Shown: in pieces, positions 27,001 to 35,364 of the stretch
Position numbering within the stretch: position 1 is the stretch's first letter
Layout of the letters: every line of letters starts with the position of its first letter
Assembly: GCF_000466405.1 (NCBI RefSeq)
Contig: NZ_KE952934.1
Coordinates: 46,343-110,342, forward strand
Length of the DNA: 64,000 nucleotides
Direction: 5' to 3'
Origin: Atopobium sp. oral taxon 810 str. F0209
GTDB taxonomy: Bacteria > Actinomycetota > Coriobacteriia > Coriobacteriales > Atopobiaceae
The notes under the pieces: model-generated
What the model was told of the DNA's origin: nothing
What the model saw: the letters and a program-made list of their open reading frames with translations, nothing else
The model's database searches: none
Translations under genes and position numbers: made by a program

Positions 27001-27187
27001 CTAGACAATTGGGCATGGGGAGTCGCCAGGCATACGAAGATACCTGTTGCAGACAGATGGATACGCGCAGAAAAACTTTGATTCAACAAACCTGAACCAT
27101 GCAACTCAAATCCAACGCCCCGCAACTCAAAAAGGTTGCTGAATGAAAAGAATCACATCCGTGATGGAGTCGTGGATTTCCCACAAC

Positions 27188-27201
27188 TTGATTCTAATCA
27201 T
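27188..27201 (+). promoter_or_regulatory. FNR/CRP-type box upstream of pflA
   Basis: TTGAT-TCTA-ATCAT matches the FNR consensus TTGAT-N4-ATCAA with one mismatch, 72 nt before the pflA start. The Crp/Fnr regulator encoded just upstream has the matching recognition helix. No other strong signal was seen in 27001-27272. Confidence 0.55.
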
Positions 27202-27272
27202 AGAACGCGCCTCTCCCCCGCTTTAGATTGGCGTTGTACAACGTGAGGAATTGCTGCGGGGAGATGTAACAG

Positions 27273-28025
27273 ATGCTGGGAAGGGTTCACTCGACAGAGT
27301 CGTTCGGTTCGGCCGACGGCCCTGGGGTGCGCTATCTCATTTTTCTCCAAGGCTGCTCGATGCGTTGTCGCTACTGTCATAATGTTGATACATGGGCACT
27401 CAACAAAGGTGAGCTCAGAGGTGCTGATGAACTGCTAGATCAGGCCGAACGCTATCGTAACTATTGGGGAGAAGAGGGTGGCATCACGGTAAGCGGAGGC
27501 GAAGCGCTTCTGCAAATCGATTTTTTGCTTGAACTCTTTTCCAAAGCACATAATCGTGGCATTAACACCTGCCTTGATACCTCGCTTGCGCCCTTTTCAC
27601 GAAAAGAGTCTTATTTTGAAAAATTCCGAAACCTCATGCAGGTCACTGACCTCGTTCTCGCAGACATCAAGCATATCGACCCTGTTGCGCACAAAGCCCT
27701 TACGGGAAAGAGCAACGAAAACATCCTCGATGCGCTGCGATATCTCTCCTCTATCAACCAACCCGTCTGGATACGACACGTGCTCGTTCCCGGCATCACA
27801 GATGACGACGACTACCTCAAGCAAACACGAGCCTTTATCACAACACTAAATAACGTCGAACGTATTGAGGTATTGCCTTATCACAGCCTTGGCGCCTTTA
27901 AATGGGACAAGCTTGGCATCCCCTATACCTTGGGAGATACCAAGCCGCCAACTGCAGAACGTGTGGCTAACGCAGAGCGCATTCTTCTTGGAACAGATGA
28001 ATGCGATGCAAAGCATAAATGCTAA
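27273..28025 (+). CDS. pflA: Pyruvate formate-lyase activating enzyme (radical SAM)
   Basis: Installs the glycyl radical on pyruvate formate-lyase using SAM and a [4Fe-4S] cluster. The 250-residue protein has the CxxxCxxC cluster motif in CSMRCRYCHN, preceded by DGPGVRYLIFLQG, and later TVSGGEALLQ and EVLPYHSLGAFKW, all canonical for PflA. GGGGAG lies upstream of the ATG. It precedes pflB by 12 nt, the reverse of the usual focA-pflB-pflA order but common in several anaerobes. Cytoplasmic. Confidence 0.95.
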   Translation: MLGRVHSTESFGSADGPGVRYLIFLQGCSMRCRYCHNVDTWALNKGELRGADELLDQAERYRNYWGEEGGITVSGGEALLQIDFLLELFSKAHNRGINTCLDTSLAPFSRKESYFEKFRNLMQVTDLVLADIKHIDPVAHKALTGKSNENILDALRYLSSINQPVWIRHVLVPGITDDDDYLKQTRAFITTLNNVERIEVLPYHSLGAFKWDKLGIPYTLGDTKPPTAERVANAERILLGTDECDAKHKC

Positions 28026-28037
28026 GGAGGCATAGAA

Positions 28038-30308
28038 ATGCAACTTCGTGACGAATGGAGCGGCTTCACGGGAGGCCACTGGACTGAAGACATCAATGTG
28101 CGAGACTTCATCCAGAAAAACTACACCCCTTATGAGGGCGACGAGTCGTTTCTCGTAGGTCCCACTGAGGCAACCGACAAGCTCTGGGGCAAGGTACAAG
28201 AGTTTCAGGCTCAGGAACGCGCAAATGGCGGCGTGCTTGATTGCGAAACCGAGATTGTCTCTGGTCTCACCGCATATGGTCCCGGCTACATCGACGCTGA
28301 TATGAAAGACTTGGAGCGCATTGTCGGCCTTCAGACTGACAAGCCTCTCAAGCGCGCTTTTATGCCTTACGGCGGCATCAAGATGGCCCAGCAGGCAGCC
28401 GAGACCTATGGCTATCACGTAAACGATAAATACGATCAGATTTTCAATGAGTACCACAAGACTCACAACCAAGCCGTCTTTGATGCTTATACCCCCGAGA
28501 TGCGTGCCGCACGTCACTCTCATATCGTAACCGGCTTGCCAGATACCTATGGTCGTGGCCGCATTGTTGGCGACTATCGTCGTGTTGCACTATATGGTGT
28601 CGACTTCCTCATCGCCAAAAAGCAGGAAGACCTCGCTAATTGCGGCGATCGCACCATGACTGACGATGTCATCCGCCTGCGCGAGGAAATCGCCGAGCAG
28701 ATTCGTGCCCTTAAGGGTATGAAAGAAATGGCCAAGATCTACGGCTATGACATCTCTGCTCCTGCTACCAATGCGCATGAAGCCTTCCAGTGGCTTTACT
28801 TTGGCTACCTTGCTGCTATCAAGACCCAAAACGGCGCGGCCATGTCTGTTGGTCGTATTTCCACCTTCCTCGATATCTATCTCGAGCGTGACCTTGCCGC
28901 AGGGACGCTGAGTGAATCTGAAGCCCAGGAACTTGTTGACCACATGGTGCTCAAGTTCCGCATGGTCAAGTTTGCCCGCATTCCCTCTTACAACGAGCTC
29001 TTCTCGGGTGACCCCGTGTGGGCAACGCTTGAAATGGCCGGCCTTGGCATGGATGGTCGTCACATGGTGACCAAGAACGACTACCGCTTCCTGCATACAC
29101 TTGAGAATATGGGACCTGCACCCGAGCCCAACCTCACGGTTCTTTACTCAAAGAATCTTCCCAAGAGTTTCCGCAACTATGCTGCTAAGGTTTCTATTAA
29201 TACCTCATCGGTTCAGTACGAAAACGATGACATCATGCGTCCTGTCTGGGGCGATGACTACAGCATCTGCTGCTGCGTGTCCGCCACCGAAACTGGCAAA
29301 GAAATGCAGTTCTTTGGCGCCCGCGCAAACCTAGCTAAGTGCCTGCTCTACGCTATTAACGGTGGTGTTGATGCTAAGTTTAAGGACAAGCAGGGACGCA
29401 ATATGCAGGTAGGTCCTGAGTTTGCTCCTATTACGTCTGAATACTTGGACTACGATGAGGTCATGCACAAATTCGACCTCATGATGGATTGGCTTGCTGA
29501 CATCTATGTCAACATTCTAAACCTCATCCAGTACATGCACGATAAGTACTATTACGAGGCCGCCGAGATGGCACTCATCGATACCAACGTCCGTCGTACG
29601 TTTGCCACGGGCATTGCGGGCTTCTCGCACGTTGTCGACTCGATTTCGGCAATCAAATATGCCAAGGTCAAGTGTCTTCGCGATGAAAATGGCATTGTCT
29701 ACGACTTTGAGACCGAAGGTGATTTCCCTCGTTACGGCAACGACGATGACCGCGCAGACGATATCGCTGTATGGCTGCTTAAGGCATTCATGACCAAAAT
29801 CAAAAAGCATCATACCTATCGTGATTCTGAGCCAACCACCTCTATTCTTACCATTACCTCTAACGTGGTATATGGCAAGGCAACAGCTGGCATGCCTGAC
29901 GGTCGCAAGCCCTACACGCCATTTGCTCCTGGTGCCAACCCTGCATATGGTGCCGAGCAGAACGGGCTGCTTGCCTCGCTAAATTCCGTAGCAAAGCTCC
30001 CTTATGAGTACGCACTTGATGGCATCTCTAACACTCAAACTATCAGCCCAAGTGCGCTGGGCAATGACCCTGAGCAGCGTAAGGCAAACTTGGTGAGTGT
30101 GATGGATGGTTACTTTGCTGCAGGCGCACATCATCTCAATGTGAATGTTTTTGATACTGACAAGCTCAAGGATGCAATGGAACATCCCGAAAAACCCGAG
30201 TACGCAAACTTCACCATTCGCGTCTCTGGCTATGCTGTGAAATTCATCGACCTCACGCGCGAGCAGCAACTTGATGTTATTGCTCGTACCTGCCACGATC
30301 AGATGTAG
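28038..30308 (+). CDS. pflB: Pyruvate formate-lyase (glycyl radical enzyme)
   Basis: Splits pyruvate with CoA to acetyl-CoA and formate in anaerobic fermentation. The 756-residue enzyme has the catalytic cysteines in DYSICCCVS (about 415) and the glycyl radical loop RVSGYAVKF with Gly731, close to the end as expected. There are three adjacent cysteines where the family has two. AGGAGG precedes the start. It forms an operon with pflA and ends before a strong terminator. Anaerobic control by the upstream Crp/Fnr protein is plausible. Confidence 0.97.
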   Translation: MQLRDEWSGFTGGHWTEDINVRDFIQKNYTPYEGDESFLVGPTEATDKLWGKVQEFQAQERANGGVLDCETEIVSGLTAYGPGYIDADMKDLERIVGLQTDKPLKRAFMPYGGIKMAQQAAETYGYHVNDKYDQIFNEYHKTHNQAVFDAYTPEMRAARHSHIVTGLPDTYGRGRIVGDYRRVALYGVDFLIAKKQEDLANCGDRTMTDDVIRLREEIAEQIRALKGMKEMAKIYGYDISAPATNAHEAFQWLYFGYLAAIKTQNGAAMSVGRISTFLDIYLERDLAAGTLSESEAQELVDHMVLKFRMVKFARIPSYNELFSGDPVWATLEMAGLGMDGRHMVTKNDYRFLHTLENMGPAPEPNLTVLYSKNLPKSFRNYAAKVSINTSSVQYENDDIMRPVWGDDYSICCCVSATETGKEMQFFGARANLAKCLLYAINGGVDAKFKDKQGRNMQVGPEFAPITSEYLDYDEVMHKFDLMMDWLADIYVNILNLIQYMHDKYYYEAAEMALIDTNVRRTFATGIAGFSHVVDSISAIKYAKVKCLRDENGIVYDFETEGDFPRYGNDDDRADDIAVWLLKAFMTKIKKHHTYRDSEPTTSILTITSNVVYGKATAGMPDGRKPYTPFAPGANPAYGAEQNGLLASLNSVAKLPYEYALDGISNTQTISPSALGNDPEQRKANLVSVMDGYFAAGAHHLNVNVFDTDKLKDAMEHPEKPEYANFTIRVSGYAVKFIDLTREQQLDVIARTCHDQM

Positions 30309-30417
30309 CACTACTCTGATGGAGCAAATCTCCAGCTAGAGATGCTGGGGGGCGGGTTGCTATTTGCTAGCCAACAGGTTGTCCCATTGGCCACCGTGGG
30401 TTCGTCTTGAATACCTA

Positions 30418-30454
30418 ACAAACCGCCACAAGCAATTAGGCTGTGGCGGTTTGT
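30418..30454. terminator. Strong terminator after pflB
   Basis: A perfect 13-bp stem (ACAAACCGCCACA and TGTGGCGGTTTGT) with an 11-nt loop is followed by a TTT run on the plus strand, 110 nt after the pflB stop. Confidence 0.9.
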
Positions 30455-30496
30455 TTTGGATACATAGGACAAATGCATGGCTGCTCGTATTTTGAT

Positions 30497-30604
30497 AGAT
30501 GGTTCGTTTCTCGAGTTGTAGGAAAAGATGGTTCATTTCTCGGACTATAGAAAAATGTGACCTGCCCTTTTGTGCTTGCTCACCCCGAAGCTTGAACCAT
30601 TTGC
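30497..30604. repeat. Palindromic element, third clear copy, with doubled left arm
   Basis: AGATGGTTCGTTTCTCGAG at 30497 is followed by a second left arm AGATGGTTCATTTCTCGG near 30526, and one right arm CCGAAGCTTGAACCATTTG ends near 30603. The interior CTATAGAAAAATGTGACCTGC matches the 24199 copy. The TTGCGGTTTGTATC sequence beyond also follows the 24288 arm. No gene is seen in 30455-30745. Confidence 0.75.
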
Positions 30605-30745
30605 GGTTTGTATCTGTGGTTTGTATCCCATCTGTGCTCCAAATAGCGAAACTTGCATGTGCTGGAAAGCGTCTTTTAATATTTATATAAAGTTAGTCTA
30701 TACTTACTTTTTGATATAAACATCTAGTAGCAGAATGCGCATTGA

Positions 30746-31735
30746 AGGGAACAAAAACAAAAGCTTGCTATCGCTTCGGTTATGGCTCCCCACCCCACAC
30801 TGCTCGCAATGGACGAACCTTCCTCCAACCTTGACGAGAGTACGGGCTGGGCCTTGGGCAAAACTCTTGCTCAGCTCAAAGCCAGCGGGCACACCCTTGT
30901 TATTGCCGAACATCGTATTGCTTACTTGATGAATGTTGCTGACCGCTTTTTCTACGTGCGCGACGGCCGCATCCAAGCAGAACTTACACGCAAGCAAATG
31001 CTTATGTTGAGCGACGATGAGCGCCGCGCCATGGGTCTGCGAGCACCGCGAAAAATAGTCCGCCCTGAACTTCCGTTGCCTCAGCTCATCCCCACGAACA
31101 CACATGCGACACCTACCCTAGAAGTGCGTCAGGCAATGATGGCATTTGACCACCACCAGATATTTTCAGATGTGTCTTTTACTGTCGATCAAGGACAGAT
31201 TGTTGCTCTTACAGGCATAAATGGAGCTGGCAAGACTACTCTCGCACGCATTATCGCGGGCCTTCTTAAATCAAAAAGCTCGCAAATTCTCATCAATGGC
31301 AAGCGACTTTCAGCCCGACAACTACGGCATAACGTGTGGTTTAGCCCTAATGATACACGGACAGAATTTTTTACTACCAGTGTTGCAGAGGAAGTCATGT
31401 TGTTGGTCTCCCCCAATGAGACAAACAAGGAGTTCGCGCGACGCGTCCTGCATGAACTTGGACTTTGGGAGCTAAAGGACCACTACCCCGCAACACTTTC
31501 GGGCGGACAAAAGCAACGACTATCTATTGCCTGCGGCCTTGTTGCACGTAGACAAGTACTGGTGCTCGACGAGCCTACGAGCGGTCTTGACTCTTACAAT
31601 ATGACACGCCTTGCTGAAACTCTTAGCTACGCTGCCCACAAAGGACAAGCAGTGCTTGTTATCACCCACGACAATGAATTCATTTCCAGCTGCTGCACTC
31701 ATAACTACGAGTTGGCAAGCAAACCCTCTCACTAG
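30746..31735 (+). pseudogene. 5'-truncated tandem ABC ATPase (EcfA/CbiO-like)
   Basis: The readable frame starts at a signature-motif remnant (REQKQKLAIASVM) of a first ATPase domain, goes through its Walker B (LLAMDEPSSNLD), and then a complete second ATPase domain: GINGAGKTTLA Walker A, LSGGQKQRLS signature, VLVLDEPTSGLD. The first Walker A and about 130 residues are missing; an in-frame stop lies at 30743. The family is that of duplicated cobalt/ECF vitamin importer ATPases. No ECF transmembrane gene is beside it. An internal start at 30782 could make a 317-residue product, but function is doubtful. Confidence 0.8.
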
Positions 31736-31741
31736 ATCGAG

Positions 31742-31785
31742 AGATAAAAGAGGTGCTGCCTGCAAAGCCAGCACCTCTTTTATCT
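31742..31785. terminator. Bidirectional terminator between convergent genes
   Basis: A 17-bp perfect stem (AGATAAAAGAGGTGCTG and its complement) with a 10-nt loop lies between the plus-strand ABC remnant and the minus-strand LPQTG gene. A-rich and T-rich flanks in the stem itself suit termination in both directions. Confidence 0.9.
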
Positions 31786-31812
31786 GAAAATCTTTTTATT
31801 GCATATCAGATA

Positions 31813-33573
31813 TTAGTTATCGGTCTTGCGGACCTTCATACTCAGAGCCACCGCAACTACAGCAACACCTGCAATAGAACTGGCGATAGGCAATATGCTT
31901 GTATCGTCACCAGTCTGAGGCAGCACCTTCCTCTTGATCTTCTTTACCTTAGTCTTTGTCTGAGGTTTGGGAGCAGGCTTAGGCGTAGGCTTAGGCTGCG
32001 GTTTGGGCTCGGGTTCGGGATCAGGCGTAGGAGCTGCAACCGCAAAAGGCAGCGTCGGCACTTCGAAGTCTTCGGCAGTACCAACAACACCAGCAGAATC
32101 AGTGGGAACCAAAGTCGCACGCGTATTAGTAGCCAGAGTGTAGTTGCCTGGCTGAGTAGGAGCTTGTTTCAAATCAACCTTGTAGGTCAGATGCACTGGC
32201 GCAAAGTTGGAGATGTTCTCATGGCTTGTCAGGGTGATTGAATCAGACGCAACATCATAGGTCAGGGTGTAGCGAAGCTTTGTGGTATCAGGATCAACAA
32301 ACTCCCAAGTATTCTCACTCTTCTTGTTTGCGGTCAACTGAGTATCGCCCACGGTCAGAACAGCACTACCAGCCTGGAAGTCAAAGTTGTAGTTATCGCC
32401 TTTACCCATCGAGTCGGTAATCTTGGTCTCGGGACCGCAGGCATACAAGATATTATTAGCAATCTCACCGAAGCCTATGTCCGTCTTGCCCTTGTTAAGT
32501 TCGTCCATAAACTTCTTGGAGAAATCAGAGTCACTGCCCGTACGCACAGCAAAGCAGTGATAACCTTCCGCAACCATTTGCTGATATGTGTTGTAGGCTT
32601 CATATACCGCACGGTCAACAGCCATTGCATGCTTTGCCTGGGATCCATGCTCAATAAAAGCAAAATTAGTATCGATAATAGCGCCCGTAGCAGGGTCTTT
32701 TACTTTAGTAGTTGCGTCATTACCATACTTTTCAAAATCTCGTGCGTAGGTATCGCCATCAGCTGCAACCCACTCTTGAAGTTGAGTGTAATAGGCATTC
32801 CAGCTACCAAAAGGCATGGTGTAGTCAGAACTATCAGGAGTGCGCGTTTGCCTCCACTCATCAATCATTCCAAAATAGACAAAACTTCTCAGATCACAAT
32901 CACTGGCGGGCTTTTTCGAATTCGGATCGGAATAAGTGTACTGATAGTAAATATCCTTTACTTTGCCATCACTGCCAGTAAAGAGACGGGTCAAACCGTC
33001 ACTTACCAAAATCATGTATTTACGATTGGCGGGGGTTGCGCTATCGCTATCAAGCATATCCTTGGCCTTAAGCAGACCGTCATGCATATTGGTACCGCTC
33101 TTGATGCTGCCCGTGTATCCATTCTGAATAGCAGCCTTAAAAGCATCAAGACTTCCTGCATTCAGGGCAGATAAATCTTTTTCTACCTTGCCATCGCCCT
33201 TGAATGAAACAACACCAACCTTAACCTGCTCAGCACCCTTGACCTCAGTCACCAATTTGTCGAGGGTATCAAGAGCGCCATTAATTGCATCGTCTTTGCA
33301 GCTAGAGTTATCTACTACAAATACGATATCAGAGGAAAGCTGAGCCTCGGAACTGGGCACCTGAAGGTCAATCTGAGCTGTCTTACCCTCTTCAAGCCAC
33401 TTGGCGGTCTTGGACTTCTCAATATTCCAAGTAGTATCTAATTCTTTCGCTTGCGATACGACAGGCTTAATACCAAACATCGACAACGACATGGCTACAG
33501 TCAACGCTGCAGCAGTGACATTGCGGAGTGTTTTGCTTACAAAGCCATGTCTTGCACTCCTACGAATGTGCAT
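31813..33573 (-). CDS. Sortase-anchored VWA-domain surface protein (LPQTG)
   Basis: The 586-residue protein has a signal peptide with a basic start and a hydrophobic core to about residue 41. A von Willebrand A domain runs from about 80 to 370: metal site DNSSC (the last Ser of DxSxS is Cys), T in SGTNMHD, and D in LVSDGLT. A beta-rich region follows, then a Pro/Lys spacer of PEPEPKPQPKP type. It ends with LPQTGDDTS, a hydrophobic helix and a positive tail, the complete cell-wall sorting signal. Likely an adhesin or pilin-like tip protein. No sortase gene is in the window. AAGGAGG precedes the ATG. Confidence 0.93.
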   Translation of the reverse strand: MHIRRSARHGFVSKTLRNVTAAALTVAMSLSMFGIKPVVSQAKELDTTWNIEKSKTAKWLEEGKTAQIDLQVPSSEAQLSSDIVFVVDNSSCKDDAINGALDTLDKLVTEVKGAEQVKVGVVSFKGDGKVEKDLSALNAGSLDAFKAAIQNGYTGSIKSGTNMHDGLLKAKDMLDSDSATPANRKYMILVSDGLTRLFTGSDGKVKDIYYQYTYSDPNSKKPASDCDLRSFVYFGMIDEWRQTRTPDSSDYTMPFGSWNAYYTQLQEWVAADGDTYARDFEKYGNDATTKVKDPATGAIIDTNFAFIEHGSQAKHAMAVDRAVYEAYNTYQQMVAEGYHCFAVRTGSDSDFSKKFMDELNKGKTDIGFGEIANNILYACGPETKITDSMGKGDNYNFDFQAGSAVLTVGDTQLTANKKSENTWEFVDPDTTKLRYTLTYDVASDSITLTSHENISNFAPVHLTYKVDLKQAPTQPGNYTLATNTRATLVPTDSAGVVGTAEDFEVPTLPFAVAAPTPDPEPEPKPQPKPTPKPAPKPQTKTKVKKIKRKVLPQTGDDTSILPIASSIAGVAVVAVALSMKVRKTDN

Positions 33574-33660
33574 TTGATTCCTCCTTACTACATTTAAGCT
33601 AGATTTAGGACTTCTATAAGAATACTTGTTTTTCTTTTACCTGCAGCCCAAAGCTTCAGT

Positions 33661-33704
33661 AAGCGCATTGTTTTTTTCGGTATAGAACCACAAAAGCGCA
33701 TTGT
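33661..33704 (-). promoter_or_regulatory. Paired 11-bp direct repeats upstream of the LPQTG gene
   Basis: ACAATGCGCTT (minus strand) occurs at 33694-33704 and again at 33661-33671, a 33-bp period, i.e. about three helical turns. They lie 88-131 nt before the LPQTG start, between it and the LuxR-type regulator gene. They fit an activator binding site; the adjacent regulator is the natural candidate. Confidence 0.45.
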
Positions 33705-33734
33705 GAAAGGTAATTTGCAACGCAGCGCTAAACT

Positions 33735-34358
33735 TTATACTCCACTAATAACAGCGCCAGAATCAACTGCAGCAACAGCCAGCATTGTTCGCGTAGCAAA
33801 ACCTGTTTTGCTTAACATACTTTGAATGTTGTTACCCACAGTGCGGTCAGATAAGCCTAGACGCGATGCAATCTTGGCATTGGTTGCGCCTGTTGTCAGC
33901 TCGCGAAGGATACGAACTTCCAGCGGCGTAAAGTCACTCACCAACGCATCACCCAGCTGCACCTCAGGTGCAGAAGTAGGAAAAACTCGCTCGCCTGACA
34001 TTGTGCGATGTATAAGCTCGACAAGCGATATATCACTTGCAGTCTTGTACCAAAATCCATCCACACCAGCGCTTTTTGCCCGCGCAATAAAATCCACTTC
34101 GGGTTGGGAGGTTACCACCAGAACCTTTATTTGAGGCATGCTTCTCTTGAGCTTTGATGCTGCCTCGAGTCCACTCGCACGACCTGCCGTCACAACATCC
34201 ATCAGCACTAAATCCACGGAATGCCCTAGACACCACGCCTCAGCAAGTGCCGCACTAGCAAGTGTTCCTGCAAGCTCGCACTCCTTCGATTCCTGCACAA
34301 TAAGCTCAAAGAGGCGCGCAGCGATGGGGTCGTCTTCTACTATCAGTACCTTATGCAT
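33735..34358 (-). CDS. LuxR/NarL-type response regulator
   Basis: A 207-residue regulator starting MHKVLIVEDDPIAARLF. Asp is present in DLVLMDVVTAG (phosphoacceptor, about residue 55) and the receiver ends with a YKTAS lysine. The C-terminal helix-turn-helix has LTTGATNAKIASRLGLSDRTVGNNIQSML, the LuxR pattern. The start at 34358 is inside the kinase gene's last codons (8-nt overlap); a longer ORF would add a cysteine-rich stretch of no family likeness. Third gene of the sensory operon and nearest to the LPQTG gene. Confidence 0.93.
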   Translation of the reverse strand: MHKVLIVEDDPIAARLFELIVQESKECELAGTLASAALAEAWCLGHSVDLVLMDVVTAGRASGLEAASKLKRSMPQIKVLVVTSQPEVDFIARAKSAGVDGFWYKTASDISLVELIHRTMSGERVFPTSAPEVQLGDALVSDFTPLEVRILRELTTGATNAKIASRLGLSDRTVGNNIQSMLSKTGFATRTMLAVAAVDSGAVISGV

Positions 34359-35364
34359 TATCCGCCTCGCTTTCGTCTCCTTGTAGCAACAACACCAGCA
34401 ACTTAAACTGAGGCCACACTTCAATCTGCATTGCACCACCCGCAGATTCTATTTTTTTGCGCAACGCCGTAAGTCCACCACCTTCAACAATAGGCCCCTC
34501 TGGCACCACACCATTATTAGTAAGTTCACAAGACCAGCCGCTGGTAAGGCGTTTTCCCTCAATAAAAAGTTCGTCACCATGTGCATGTCGCATGAGGTTC
34601 GTCAGTGCCTCCGCCCCCGCTGCCAACAGTAGACTTGCCGCTTCACCTTGCTGTGGCAATTCTCCCCATGTCTGCAGCTTTATACCTACCGATTGAGCGG
34701 TATCGCGTAACTGCTGCAAAAGGTCGGTTTCTTCAGGCGTTTCTTTTCCCTTTTCAGACAGAACAAGCTCCGCACTAAGCCGCCAGCGATTCCAAATGCC
34801 TTCAACGACCGCTACATTGGAGCATTCATTGCGCAGTAGTGCATGGGTCTCTGCCAGCAACCGCCCCAACTCATCATGCACCGCAGCCTTACGGTCAAGG
34901 AGCTCGCGTTCCACCATCAAGGATTCAACATCCTGCGCATAGGCATGGAGCTGCTGTCCACGCTTTGCAAGCAAGACGTTTTTCTTTTCGAGCTCACGAT
35001 TGAGCAGTATAAGTTCGGTAACCTTATACGCAGTAATTTCTATGGCCTCCTCGCCACGATAGGGAATATGGGCTCGATGTAGATGCCAATATTGTCCTCG
35101 CAACTCCACGATAACATCCTCGGCATAGAGTTTCGCCAGCTGGGCATCTCCAGAAAATTCTCCCGCTAGCAACATCTCCCAAAAAAGCTTTGCGTTATCA
35201 AGCGGAGCACCAAAAAACTCATGGCAAAGCTCATCCATACACACATTAACAAGGATGATTAACCCGTTATTTTGGGCGAAGACTACACCGCTAGGCATCG
35301 TATCGATGCCTTCTTTTATCGCAGTTGCGGATGTCCTAATTGTCAGTGGGGATAAGATAGACAT
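34351..35364 (-). CDS. Soluble histidine kinase (CitA/DcuS- or DesK-like ATPase)
   Basis: The 337-residue protein has no membrane helix. A PAS-like N-terminal part (about 20-115) leads to a coiled region and a VHDELGRLLAETHALL segment, whose His is the likely phosphoacceptor in the HD-x-x-G style of NarL-linked kinases. EALTNLMRHAHG gives the N box and a GGGLTALRKKI segment the G box. The ATG shares one base with the upstream TAA (TAATG). It thus sits between a membrane sensor and a response regulator: sensing and catalysis appear split over two proteins. Confidence 0.85.
   Translation of the reverse strand: MSILSPLTIRTSATAIKEGIDTMPSGVVFAQNNGLIILVNVCMDELCHEFFGAPLDNAKLFWEMLLAGEFSGDAQLAKLYAEDVIVELRGQYWHLHRAHIPYRGEEAIEITAYKVTELILLNRELEKKNVLLAKRGQQLHAYAQDVESLMVERELLDRKAAVHDELGRLLAETHALLRNECSNVAVVEGIWNRWRLSAELVLSEKGKETPEETDLLQQLRDTAQSVGIKLQTWGELPQQGEAASLLLAAGAEALTNLMRHAHGDELFIEGKRLTSGWSCELTNNGVVPEGPIVEGGGLTALRKKIESAGGAMQIEVWPQFKLLVLLLQGDESEADNA

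Noticed and set aside
28590..29096. A 168-codon minus-strand frame within pflB
   Set aside because: It is the antisense shadow of a strongly conserved gene and has no ribosome site or family likeness.
30309..30420. Possible tRNA or riboswitch after pflB
   Set aside because: No cloverleaf or known riboswitch core could be drawn; only the terminator stem at 30418 is convincing.
15690..30700. Dispersed palindromes as a CRISPR array
   Set aside because: The copies are spread over 15 kb, are imperfect inverted repeats, and have no regular spacers or cas genes.
31753..32241. A 162-codon plus-strand frame opposite the LPQTG gene
   Set aside because: Its repeated Arg/Leu pattern is the complement of the Pro/Lys spacer and sorting signal.
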